From the NCBI GenBank assembly GCA_015486445.1, contig WFRT01000184.1, positions 1 to 10,614 of the forward strand: DNA of 10,614 bases, read 5' to 3'. Below the pieces are notes generated by a model that was not told the origin of the DNA, searched no databases, and saw nothing but the letters and a program-made list of their open reading frames with translations. Every line of letters begins with the position of its first letter. Positions within the stretch are counted from its first letter, which is position 1. Positions 1 to 6,401 of the stretch are shown here, one piece after another. A program made the translations under genes and the position numbers. Origin of the DNA: Pseudomonadota bacterium. Lineage in GTDB: Bacteria > Desulfobacterota > Anaeroferrophillalia > Anaeroferrophillales > Tharpellaceae.

Positions 1-1158
1 CACTTCGAGATGAGTGGTGCCCGGGTACATGTCGTAGGCCGCAAGAGAGCACCGGGAAAAGCCTTCCGGCCCGGACTGGAGTTCGGCCAGGTCCCGGGCC
101 AGGGTGGCCGGGTTGCAGCTGACATAGAGAAAGTGAGAAGCGGGGCTGGCGATGATTTTCCGCCGCACCGGGGCGGGAAGGCCCCCACGGGGCGGGTCGG
201 CGACGATGGCTGCAAACGGGGCGGCGAAACTGACTTCTTCAACCCTGGCACAAAGCAGGCGAACCTGCTGCTTGCGGCCGGCCGCGGCCAGGTTGCGCCG
301 GGCCCGGGCCACGGCCCGGCGGTCGGATTCATAAACCGTAATCTGGTGGTCGCAGGCGGCCAGAGCCAGGGTGAAGGTTCCGCTCCCGCCGTAAAGTTCG
401 GCCAACTTCCCGGGCCCCGGCAGGGAGTCTACGAGATCGGCCGCCAGGCGGCCGGTAATCCCGGGGTTGTTCTGGGCGAACCCGGCGGCCGTCAGTTCTA
501 TCCTGCCGAACCCGTAATCTTCAAAAATGGTTTCCCCGATCATGTCCAAAGAGGTGATTTTACGGCCCCGGACCAGGGCCGCGGCAAACTCTCCGGTACT
601 CGAAGCCAGGCCGTAGACCCCGGTGGTTGCCGGAGGCAGGTTTGTTCGGCGGTTGAGTCCGTCAAGGAGAGTTTTCAACCCCGGTGCCAGGACTCGGCAG
701 CTGTCGATGGCGACCACCTGGTGGCGGCGCCGGGGCCGAAAACCGAAAAATCGCAATTTGCGATCGTAATGAAACAGGGCCCGGTGCCGGCTTCCTATCC
801 CCTCCCCCGGTGCTGCCCGAAAAGTGACCGGGCCGTTGACCGTCACTCCGGCGTGCTCCAGAAGTTCATTCAGCATCCGCCGTTTCAAATCGACCTGGTC
901 GACGTAGGCGAGATGCAACAGGTCGCAGCCTCCGCATTCACGATAGTGGGAACAGGAAGGCTCGCGCCGCTTTTCGCCCGGCCTGACAACCCTTTCCAGA
1001 CGGCCGATAATATAGCTTTTTTTCTCTTTTTCAACCCCGACCTTGACCTCGTCGCCGGGCAGGGTCAGGGGAACGAAGACCGCCTTGCCCCGGTAAAACC
1101 CGAGACCGTTTCCGGGTGGTGCAAATTTTTCGATTGTCAGGGTGATGGTTTCAGGCAA
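1..1158 (-). CDS. rlmD: 23S rRNA (uracil-5-)-methyltransferase, RlmD/RumA (TrmA) family, C-terminus cut by window edge
   Basis: This enzyme transfers a methyl group from SAM to C5 of a uridine in RNA; RlmD acts on 23S rRNA U1939 in E. coli. 386 codons are visible. An N-terminal TRAM-like beta-barrel (about residues 1-55) is followed by a C-x5-C-G-G-C cluster (C69, C75, C78). A fourth cysteine, C154, lies in DSCRVL, as expected for the 4Fe-4S site of RumA. The methyltransferase domain has SAM motif I ELYGGSGTF (253-261), DPPRGG (321-326), SCNPATLARD (347-356) with nucleophile C348, and MYPGTTHLE near the end, whose E385 fits the catalytic base. Family length suggests only about 10 residues are missing. 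I chose the TTG at 1158 because AAGGA lies 8 nt upstream; no ATG fits. The gene lies 44 bp after the FGE-like gene with no terminator between, so they are probably cotranscribed. RlmD versus its paralogues RlmC/TrmA/RlmCD is inferred from the FeS motif. Confidence 0.88.
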   Translation of the reverse strand, partial: MPETITLTIEKFAPPGNGLGFYRGKAVFVPLTLPGDEVKVGVEKEKKSYIIGRLERVVRPGEKRREPSCSHYRECGGCDLLHLAYVDQVDLKRRMLNELLEHAGVTVNGPVTFRAAPGEGIGSRHRALFHYDRKLRFFGFRPRRRHQVVAIDSCRVLAPGLKTLLDGLNRRTNLPPATTGVYGLASSTGEFAAALVRGRKITSLDMIGETIFEDYGFGRIELTAAGFAQNNPGITGRLAADLVDSLPGPGKLAELYGGSGTFTLALAACDHQITVYESDRRAVARARRNLAAAGRKQQVRLLCARVEEVSFAAPFAAIVADPPRGGLPAPVRRKIIASPASHFLYVSCNPATLARDLAELQSGPEGFSRCSLAAYDMYPGTTHLEV

Positions 1159-1202
1159 ACCGCGGATCCTTCGGGGCTGGCGGGAAACAGATGGCCGGGG
1201 GC

Positions 1203-2135
1203 TCAGGGCCGGGGTTGTTTTTCGAGCAGCAGGCGAAAGCCGATACCGTAGTTGCAGTTGACCGGCAAACGATGGTTACGGCTGGCACAACGAACGTAAC
1301 GCAGCGGGTTGTCCCAGCTGCTGCCCCTGACCATCCGGTATTTACCGGCCGGGCTTCCCGTCGGGTTGGTGGCCGGGGAGTTTTTGTAATAGTCCTTAGC
1401 ATACCAGTCGGCACACCACTCCCAGACGTTGCCCAGCATGTCGTAAAGGCCGAACGGGTTGGGCTTGAAAGACCCTGCCGGGGCGGTTACCGGGTGGCCA
1501 TCGTCGCAATCACAGACCGCCCAATTGGGCCAGTTCTTTTTGGCTGTCAGGTCGGCGATATTGGCGTAGTTGCAGGCCGGCTCGCAATCTTTCCAGTAAC
1601 GGATGGAGGAAGTGCCGCCCCGGCAGGCGTACTCCCACTCCGCTTCGGTCGGCAGGCGCATCTTGCGGCTGCACTGGCGGCCCAGCCAGGCGGCAAAATC
1701 CCGGGCCTCGTACCAGGTGATGTTGACCACCGGCTGGCGGTCGTCGTTGAGGGTGAAATCCAGATAGGTGCTGCTGTCGTGTTCCGGTTTGAAGCGGCGA
1801 AACTGGGCGTTGGTGACTTCGAAGCGGCCGAGCCAGAAACCTGAGACCGAAACTTCATGCCGGGGGCGCTCGCAGGCGCAGTATTTCTCGTATCTCTGCT
1901 TCCCGAGAGCCTTGATCAGCATCTCCTTTTCGGCATCGGACTGGCCCATGATGAATTTTCCTCCGGGAATCCAGACAAATTCAATTCCGACCACCGGATC
2001 CCGGAAAACCTTTTCCGCGGCAAACAGCGCCGGTGATTGAAGGAAGAGGTTCAGGAAAAAGAGTGACAACAGGAAAAAAAGGCCGCTCCGGGCGGGGGCA
2101 GCCTTATCGGAAACAGTCAGGAAGAGTCTTTTCAT
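1203..2135 (-). CDS. Secreted formylglycine-generating-enzyme-like (SUMF1/FGE-sulfatase fold) protein, Cys-rich, no canonical catalytic Cys pair
   Basis: The product is 310 aa. Residues 1-40 look like a signal peptide: a hydrophobic stretch at 19-32 and an ALFAA end near 36-40, so it is probably exported or membrane-anchored. The FGE fold spans about 47-303: FVWIPGGKFIMG (53-64), HEVSVSGFWLGRFEVTNAQF (93-112), VVNITWYEARDFAAWL (136-151), RLPTEAEWEYACRGG (160-174), GNVWEWCADWY (235-245), RGSSW (270-274) and GIGFRL (297-302). True FGE enzymes carry two active-site cysteines just after the RGGS motif. Here that segment reads WDNPLRYVRC, and only the structural RC(A)SR cysteine is kept, so sulfatase activation is unlikely. 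Family relatives act as adaptor, signalling or metal-redox proteins; which applies here is unknown. Eleven cysteines remain after the signal peptide. An in-frame GTG at 2252 would add 39 residues, but the signal peptide favours ATG 2135 (GGAG closely upstream). It lies head-to-head with the PHP gene. Confidence 0.8.
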   Translation of the reverse strand: MKRLFLTVSDKAAPARSGLFFLLSLFFLNLFLQSPALFAAEKVFRDPVVGIEFVWIPGGKFIMGQSDAEKEMLIKALGKQRYEKYCACERPRHEVSVSGFWLGRFEVTNAQFRRFKPEHDSSTYLDFTLNDDRQPVVNITWYEARDFAAWLGRQCSRKMRLPTEAEWEYACRGGTSSIRYWKDCEPACNYANIADLTAKKNWPNWAVCDCDDGHPVTAPAGSFKPNPFGLYDMLGNVWEWCADWYAKDYYKNSPATNPTGSPAGKYRMVRGSSWDNPLRYVRCASRNHRLPVNCNYGIGFRLLLEKQPRP

Positions 2136-2343
2136 CGCTCCAGGTGTACCGTCGCTGACGTGGCCGGAAAAAACGCCGTCCCGCCCCGCACCAGCACTTT
2201 TCATAAATTGATTGTATACTTTTATCGATGCATGGTTACCATAAAATTTCACTTTATGCTATTAAAAGTCTAACCAGGACTGGTTCCGGCCCGACACACC
2301 CGGTTTCTTTCCTCTCGCCGGGCCGAAAGGACAACAATCAAGC
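2136..2343. promoter_or_regulatory. Divergent intergenic region with palindromes (FGE-like gene / PHP gene)
   Basis: This 208-bp region must hold the start signals for both flanking genes. It contains an AT-rich island at about 2204-2270, in contrast to the GC-rich surroundings. On the minus strand TATACA (in GTATACAAT, near 2210) could be a -10 for the FGE-like gene; on the plus strand TATGCT near 2255-2260 could serve the PHP gene. Neither has a good -35, so exact promoters are uncertain. AACCAG-GA-CTGGTT at 2272-2285 is a perfect 6-2-6 inverted repeat and a possible operator. CGGCCCG (2287-2293) and CGGGCCG (2319-2325) could form a leader hairpin just before the AAAGGA ribosome site of the PHP gene. 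Confidence 0.4.
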
Positions 2344-3273
2344 ATGACTCAGATTGAAACATTCAAGGCTGATCTGCACAATCACAGCACCTGTTCGGAC
2401 GGCGAACTGCATCCGGCCGAGGTGGTTGAACAGGCTGCCGCCAAGGGCCTGGAAGCGGTGGCCCTGACCGATCACGACACCATCTGCGGTCTTGACGAAG
2501 CCCTCGAGAGCGGGCGGCGAAAAGGGATCGAGGTGATTCCGGCAACCGAGCTGACCCTGCGGATAAAGAGAAAGGAGTTCACCGGCTCCCTGCATCTGCT
2601 GCTGTTTTTCCGGCCCGAAAAACTAAAAAACGGCAACTTCGTAAAGGAACTCGAAGAACTCTTTGCCGCCGGCCGCGGGCCGGGACTGATGCGGGCCCGG
2701 GTGGAGAGCATCAACCATTTCTTCGGCCCGGACGGAAGCCAGCCTTTACTGAAAAGAGCCTTGCTGGAAGAGGAACTCGAGGCCTTGGGTACAAACCTGA
2801 CCCGGCGTCACTTTGCCCTGGCCCTGGAAAAAAATCACGGCCTGAAAAAAAAGCAGGTGGAGCGGATTATCGGCAACCGGAGCCCGGCCTACCTGCCATC
2901 CGGGGTCGATCTGCAGAAATTCACCATCTTTCGACAGAGAAATTCATTCCTGGCCTTCCTGGCCCACCCGGCGGCCGGCTCCTTTCCGCCGCCGTCCCAC
3001 TACCGCGAGGTTCTGCCGCCCTGGCCGGTGGTAAGAAAAATTCTGCCCGAACTGCTTCCTCCCTACCCGGTCGCCCTGGACGGCCTTGAAATCGAGTATC
3101 CGGGCCACCTGGAAAAACATCGAAAAATTTTACGGGAAACCGCCCGGGCGCACAACCTGTTGATCAGCGGGGGGTCGGATGGCCACGATTTCCGCAGGCG
3201 GCCTTACGGGGTCTGCGGCATCGGCCGGGAGGAGCTGGAAAAATTGCGGGCGGCCCTGGAGAAGCTCTCCTGA
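2344..3273 (+). CDS. PHP-domain metal-dependent phosphoesterase (YciV/TrpH-like)
   Basis: The product is a 309-aa cytosolic protein with the metal ligands of the PHP superfamily in order: DLHNHSTCSDG (H12, H14, D19), ALTDHDT (H44), PATEL (E69), H84 in SLHLLLF, AHPAAG (H208) and GGSDGHD (D279, H281). PHP proteins use a two- or three-metal centre to hydrolyse phosphoesters. Relatives of this size (E. coli YciV/RNase AM) cleave 3',5'-nucleoside bisphosphates and short RNA 5' ends. That activity is an inference here. Between E69 and H208 lies a longer, charged helical segment (about 90-195), slightly larger than in the roughly 290-aa relatives. The start ATG follows AAAGGA with about 12 nt spacing. 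The gene stands alone: it is divergent from the FGE-like gene and is followed by a bidirectional terminator facing feoB. An alternative reading would be a histidinol-phosphatase or polymerase PHP domain, but the full-length match to the stand-alone type argues against it. Confidence 0.85.
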   Translation: MTQIETFKADLHNHSTCSDGELHPAEVVEQAAAKGLEAVALTDHDTICGLDEALESGRRKGIEVIPATELTLRIKRKEFTGSLHLLLFFRPEKLKNGNFVKELEELFAAGRGPGLMRARVESINHFFGPDGSQPLLKRALLEEELEALGTNLTRRHFALALEKNHGLKKKQVERIIGNRSPAYLPSGVDLQKFTIFRQRNSFLAFLAHPAAGSFPPPSHYREVLPPWPVVRKILPELLPPYPVALDGLEIEYPGHLEKHRKILRETARAHNLLISGGSDGHDFRRRPYGVCGIGREELEKLRAALEKLS

Positions 3274-3318
3274 AGTGGGCCCGGCGCCGGCCGGCCGCTT
3301 TATTGCTGACGGCCGGCC

Positions 3319-3365
3319 AAAAAAGAGAGCGACTCCGGTCTGGCCGGCGGTTGCCCTCTTTTTTT
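3319..3365. terminator. Bidirectional intrinsic terminator between PHP gene and feoB
   Basis: AAAAAAGAG (3319-3327) pairs with CTCTTTTTT (3356-3364), and the stem continues inward with one mismatch to an inner CCGG/CCGG stem (3335-3338 with 3344-3347) around a 5-nt loop. A run of T ends the plus strand, and the leading run of A gives a T-tract on the minus strand. The site can therefore end both the plus-strand PHP transcript (46 bp after its stop) and the minus-strand feoB transcript (43 bp after its stop). Confidence 0.85.
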
Positions 3366-3407
3366 ACATGTTTTCAGATTTTTTAACGGGTTTTCGGTTG
3401 CAAGCCC

Positions 3408-5576
3408 TTAAAAACCCAGCAGCCGGCCACCCTGGTAGACCATCAGGGCCAGGAGAAACGCGATTGTGGTGCTGTAGGCAATCGAGAAAAAAGCCCACTT
3501 CCAGGAACCCGACTCCCGGGCGATGCAGACCACGGTGACGAAACAGGGAGCGTAGAAAACCATGAAAAGCAGGGTGCTCAGGGCCACCAGGGGATTCCAG
3601 TCCGGGTCCCGGGCCAGGCGCCGACTCAAAGAGACCGGGTCGCCCGTATCGACCTGGCCCATCGAATAGGCCGTCCCAAGGGTCGAAACCACCACCTCCT
3701 TGGCGGCAAAGCCTCCGATCAGGGCAATATTGGTCCGCCATTTGAAGCCGCACAGCCAGGTGACTTTTTCCAGGGCCACCCCGAGCCGTCCGGCGGCCGA
3801 AGCCCGCAGGGCGGCCGCTTCGCGACGGGATTCAAGCATTTTGAGTTGAAGCTCTTTCTTCTCTCCCCTGTACTGCTCCACAATCCGGTTTCTTTCCCGG
3901 TCGAAACGGGCCGCCTGGTCGGGCGGCAGACCGGGATAGGTCATCATTGCCCAGAGCAGGATCGAAATCGCCAGGATCACGGTTCCCGCCTTCTTGATGT
4001 ATTGCCAGGTTCTTTCCCAGGTATGAATTGCCAGTCCCTTGAAGGTGGGGAAACGGTAAGGCGGCAGTTCCATGACGAAGGGGGTCGGAGCCCCGCGCAG
4101 GACCGTAAGCCGCAGGATCTTGGCGGCAACCAGGGCGATCACCCAGCTCAGCAGGGTAAAGCCGAACATGTAGAGGGAACGGTGATCGGCAAAGAAAGCT
4201 CCGATCAGGAGGGCCAGGATCGGCAGCTTGGCCCCGCAGTTCATGAACGGGACGGTCAACAGCGTGGCCATGCGCTCTTTCGGAGAACGCAGGGTCCGGG
4301 TAGCCATCACCCCGGGCACAGCACAACCGCCGGCGATACCGCCGGAGACGATATAAGCCATGACCGAACTGCCGTGCAGGCCGAAGATTCTGAAAATCCT
4401 GTCCATCATGAAGGAAACCCGGGCCAGGTAGCCGGAATCCTCGATGATGGCGATGCAGAAGAACATCAGCATAATCAGGGGAATAAACCCCAGGACCCCT
4501 CCGACCCCGTTGATTATTCCGGAGATCAAAAGGGATTTCAAGGCCCCGTCGGGCAGGCTCGAGTTGAGCAGGCCGGAGAGGCCGTTGAAAAAGCTTTCCA
4601 CCCAGCTGACCGGCAGGGCGCTCAGGCTGAAAGTCACGTAGTAGATGGTGTAAAGGACGCCCAGCATGATTACCGGGCCGGCGAAGCGGTTGGTCAGGAC
4701 CTTGTCGATCCGGTCCGAGGTATAGAGCCGGTTTTCATCGTAGCGGTGGGTGATGACTCCGCGTTTCAGGATGCCCTTGATGAAGCCGTAGCGATGGTCG
4801 GCGATTACCGCTTCGGAGTAGGTGTCGTAGGTCTTGACCAGGTGATCGTTGACCCGGTCGGCTTCGCTCTTGAGTTCGGCCGCCAGTTCCGGGGCCCGCT
4901 CTTCAATCTCCCCGAGCAGGGTTTCATCGTTCTCAATCACCTTGAGAGCAACCCAGCGGGGTGGATACTTGTCGGCCAGCAGCCCCTGCTCCCTGATCCG
5001 GCTGGTCATGTCCAGCAGGATGCGGTCGATGTCGTCACCGTACGAAATCCTGATTTTATCCGGGTCGGATGCGGCCGCCGGCTGCTCGACAACTTTTTTG
5101 ACCGTCTGCATGAGCCGATCGAGACCCTGGCCGGAGCGGGCGATGATCGGCACCACCGGAACTCCGAGCAGGGTGGCCAGTTTGTCGACATCGATCGTCA
5201 TGCCGCGGTCCCGGGCGACATCCATCATGTTCAGGGCGACGACAATCGGAAGCTTGAGCTCGAGTAGTTGGCAGGTCAAATAGAGGTTGCGCTCGAGATT
5301 GGCGGCATCGACGATGTTGATGACCGCCGCCGGCTTCTCCAGGGCGAGAAAATCCCGGGCCACCACCTCTTCCTCGGAATAAGCGGTCAGGGAATAGGTT
5401 CCCGGCAGGTCGACGATGACCGCGGAAAAACCGTTGCCCCGGTACTCCCCTTCTTTGCGCTCGACCGTCACTCCCGGGTAGTTGCCGACGTGCTGGCGGG
5501 CCCCGGTCAGGGCGTTGAAAAGAGTGGTTTTCCCGGCGTTGGGATTGCCGGCCAGGGCCAGGACTATCGGCTGCAA
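3408..5576 (-). CDS. feoB: Ferrous iron transporter FeoB
   Basis: FeoB is the inner-membrane Fe2+ permease, with an N-terminal GTPase domain that gates transport. The 722-aa product has G1 GNPNAGKTT (10-18), switch/G2 GVT (35-37), G3 DLPGTYS (56-62), G4 NMMD (116-119) and a G5-like IARSGQG (145-151). A helical guanine-dissociation-inhibitor region follows to about residue 270. The membrane domain carries the two gate signatures CAVPGVMATR (C418) and NCGAKLP (C447). A charged, probably helical loop at about 551-590 separates the last groups of membrane helices and is hydrophilic enough to be cytoplasmic. The ORF opens with TTG at 5576; GAGGTGG 5-6 nt upstream supports it, and no better in-frame ATG exists. 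It lies 27 bp after feoA and is surely cotranscribed with it. Length and motifs are normal for the family, with no sign of damage. Confidence 0.97.
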   Translation of the reverse strand: MQPIVLALAGNPNAGKTTLFNALTGARQHVGNYPGVTVERKEGEYRGNGFSAVIVDLPGTYSLTAYSEEEVVARDFLALEKPAAVINIVDAANLERNLYLTCQLLELKLPIVVALNMMDVARDRGMTIDVDKLATLLGVPVVPIIARSGQGLDRLMQTVKKVVEQPAAASDPDKIRISYGDDIDRILLDMTSRIREQGLLADKYPPRWVALKVIENDETLLGEIEERAPELAAELKSEADRVNDHLVKTYDTYSEAVIADHRYGFIKGILKRGVITHRYDENRLYTSDRIDKVLTNRFAGPVIMLGVLYTIYYVTFSLSALPVSWVESFFNGLSGLLNSSLPDGALKSLLISGIINGVGGVLGFIPLIMLMFFCIAIIEDSGYLARVSFMMDRIFRIFGLHGSSVMAYIVSGGIAGGCAVPGVMATRTLRSPKERMATLLTVPFMNCGAKLPILALLIGAFFADHRSLYMFGFTLLSWVIALVAAKILRLTVLRGAPTPFVMELPPYRFPTFKGLAIHTWERTWQYIKKAGTVILAISILLWAMMTYPGLPPDQAARFDRERNRIVEQYRGEKKELQLKMLESRREAAALRASAAGRLGVALEKVTWLCGFKWRTNIALIGGFAAKEVVVSTLGTAYSMGQVDTGDPVSLSRRLARDPDWNPLVALSTLLFMVFYAPCFVTVVCIARESGSWKWAFFSIAYSTTIAFLLALMVYQGGRLLGF

Positions 5577-5603
5577 ACCGCCACCTCGCTGTTCATGTCG
5601 AGC

Positions 5604-5846
5604 TCACTCTTCGTCGACTTCGACTTCAATGTAGTCGGCCTCGTTGTTGCGCAGGGTCAAGGTATTGCCGCGGATGCGCAGGGCGACCGGATCGTTTAAC
5701 GGGGCCCGGCCCTGGATGATGATCTCGGTTCCGGTCACCAGCCCCATGTCGCGGATGCGACGACCGAGATCGCCGGCGACCTTGACCGCGACAATCACCC
5801 CTTTCTGGTTTTTTTTCATCCGTCGAAGAGAAATTTTTTTCGTCAT
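5604..5846 (-). CDS. feoA: Ferrous iron transport protein FeoA (feoB-proximal copy)
   Basis: This 80-aa SH3-like protein is a small cytosolic partner of FeoB that is needed for full Fe2+ uptake, probably by acting on the GTPase domain. Family features visible are KKNQKGVIVAV, GDLGRRIRDMGLVTGTEI, RAPLNDPVALRIRGNTLTLR and the acidic tail IEVEVDEE. The start is not certain. ATG 5846 gives an N-terminus (KKISLRRMKKNQKG) that aligns with the usual LSELKPGQ segment, so I prefer it over GTG 5858 and the internal ATG 5819; none has a strong ribosome site. It is followed 27 bp later by feoB. Its own promoter/operator appears to lie at about 5874-5903, downstream of a terminator that separates it from the second feoA. 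Confidence 0.93.
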   Translation of the reverse strand: MTKKISLRRMKKNQKGVIVAVKVAGDLGRRIRDMGLVTGTEIIIQGRAPLNDPVALRIRGNTLTLRNNEADYIEVEVDEE

Positions 5847-5873
5847 CCGGGATCTCACGGTACTGTTGCGCGG

Positions 5874-5903
5874 ATTAAGTTAGTTTAAGCTAACAGGACA
5901 CAA
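5874..5903 (-). promoter_or_regulatory. Putative feoAB promoter with DtxR/IdeR-like palindromic operator
   Basis: GTTAG-TTTAAG-CTAAC at 5879-5894 is a near-perfect 16-bp palindrome in the short gap upstream of feoA. The 19 bp at 5880-5898 match the classical DtxR/IdeR box TTAGGTTAGGCTAACCTAA at 14 of 19 positions by my hand count. On the minus strand, TTGTGT (5898-5903) and CTTAAT (5874-5879), 18 bp apart, are a weak -35/-10 pair, and the palindrome fills the spacer. Binding there would block RNA polymerase. A related element occurs upstream of the other feoA (6365-6383). The regulator's identity is inference; the palindrome and its position are directly visible. Confidence 0.5.
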
Positions 5904-5942
5904 ATAAAAAAGCCCTTTGGTGAAAGATTTTCAACCAAAGGG
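5902..5942 (-). terminator. Intrinsic terminator between the two feoA genes
   Basis: CCCTTTGGT (5913-5921) and ACCAAAGGG (5934-5942) form a perfect 9-bp stem, extended inward by GAAA/TTTC (5922-5925 with 5929-5932, one bulged A). Read on the minus strand, the hairpin is followed by CTTTTTTATTT, a good U-tract. It lies 31 bp after the stop of the distal feoA and ahead of the feoAB promoter region, so it should end or attenuate the distal feoA transcript. Confidence 0.8.
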
Positions 5943-5946
5943 AAAC

Positions 5947-5966
5947 ATGCTGCCGTTTCGCGGCAT
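5947..5966 (-). other. Small hairpin just after the distal feoA stop
   Basis: ATGCTGC (5947-5953) can pair with GCGGCAT (5960-5966), allowing one G-T pair, around a 6-nt loop. It lies between the distal feoA stop and the terminator hairpin, with no U-tract of its own. It may protect the mRNA 3' end or simply be chance in GC-rich DNA. Confidence 0.35.
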
Positions 5967-5972
5967 CTAAGG

Positions 5973-6308
5973 TCAGGCCGCGGTCACGACGATATTTTCC
6001 GCCGCGCCGTCACCGAGACTCACGGTTGAACCGTTGAGCCGCACCAGGCAGCGGGCCTGGTCGGCGGCGCAGACCAGTTCGACCTCCTGACCGGGAAAAA
6101 TTCCCAGGGCCGCCATCCGGGCACACTGCTGGCGGCCGCCGGCAATGCGGCAAATCCGCAGGCGGCGGCCACAGCCGGCCTCGGCCAGGGGCACCTCGCC
6201 CTCGAAACGCAGCCGCCGCCGACAGCCGGATGAAGTCCGGCCGGCACTCTCTTCGCAGGCCCGCCGACAATGCCGGCGGGCAAATTTATTTCGCGATCCA
6301 AAAGGCAC
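5973..6308 (-). CDS. FeoA-domain protein with Cys/Arg-rich N-terminal extension (distal copy)
   Basis: The product is 111 aa. Residues about 38-109 form a FeoA SH3-like domain: VPLAEAGCGRRLRICRIAGG (39-58), ARMAALGIFPGQEVELV (63-79), CLVRLNGSTVSLGDGAAENIVV (87-108). The domain lacks the DPV-type loop seen in the neighbouring FeoA, giving the shorter class that often accompanies a second feoA in anaerobes. Residues 1-37 are an unusual extension rich in arginine with C14, C18 (C-x3-C) and C29; the whole protein has eight cysteines (14, 18, 29, 46, 53, 62, 80, 87). The start GTG at 6308 is supported by GAGGTGG about 6 nt upstream, the same ribosome-site sequence used by feoB. The protein could be an auxiliary FeoB partner or an iron/redox-sensing modulator; its exact role is unknown. 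It is separated from feoA-feoB by a terminator and has its own promoter region. Confidence 0.85.
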   Translation of the reverse strand: MPFGSRNKFARRHCRRACEESAGRTSSGCRRRLRFEGEVPLAEAGCGRRLRICRIAGGRQQCARMAALGIFPGQEVELVCAADQARCLVRLNGSTVSLGDGAAENIVVTAA

Positions 6309-6345
6309 TGCAGGCCACCTCTACAATAAAAAACAAACCGGCCAA

Positions 6346-6383
6346 GTTATACTTGACTATCGAGGTTAGTCTTAACAAACTTA
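6346..6383 (-). promoter_or_regulatory. Putative promoter and iron-regulator-like element upstream of distal feoA
   Basis: On the minus strand TTAAGA (6370-6375) and TATAAC (6346-6351), 18 bp apart, form a reasonable -35/-10 pair; TTGACT (6392-6397) with TAAGAC (6369-6374) is an alternative. Overlapping the -35 (or the alternative -10) is GTTAGTCTTAACAAACTTA (6365-6383, plus strand). It matches the feoAB element, read on the minus strand, at 15 of 19 positions, and 6361-6379 matches the DtxR box TTAGGTTAGGCTAACCTAA at 13 of 19. The predicted transcript starts near 6340 and has a leader of about 30 nt before the GTG. The 93-bp gap to the upstream methyltransferase gene has no terminator, so readthrough into feoA is also possible. 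Confidence 0.5.
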
Positions 6384-6401
6384 TTTCTCCAAGTCAACCC
6401 C

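Noticed and set aside
10..1251. Long plus-strand open frame (413 codons) opposite the methyltransferase gene
   Set aside because: It is antisense to the rlmD-like gene, whose frame carries the FeS motif, SAM motifs and SCNP. The plus-strand translation is low-complexity Gly/Pro/Arg sequence typical of GC-rich shadow frames.
3846..5267. Plus-strand open frame of 473 codons opposite feoB
   Set aside because: It is fully antisense to a clear feoB; its translation is rich in H, D, Q and G with no recognisable motif, a shadow of codon bias.
5921..5933. TGAAAGATTTTCA resembling a Fur box
   Set aside because: It is 2 bp shorter than the delta-proteobacterial Fur motif I recall (TGAAAATNATTTTCA), and its symmetry is explained by the terminator hairpin it sits in.
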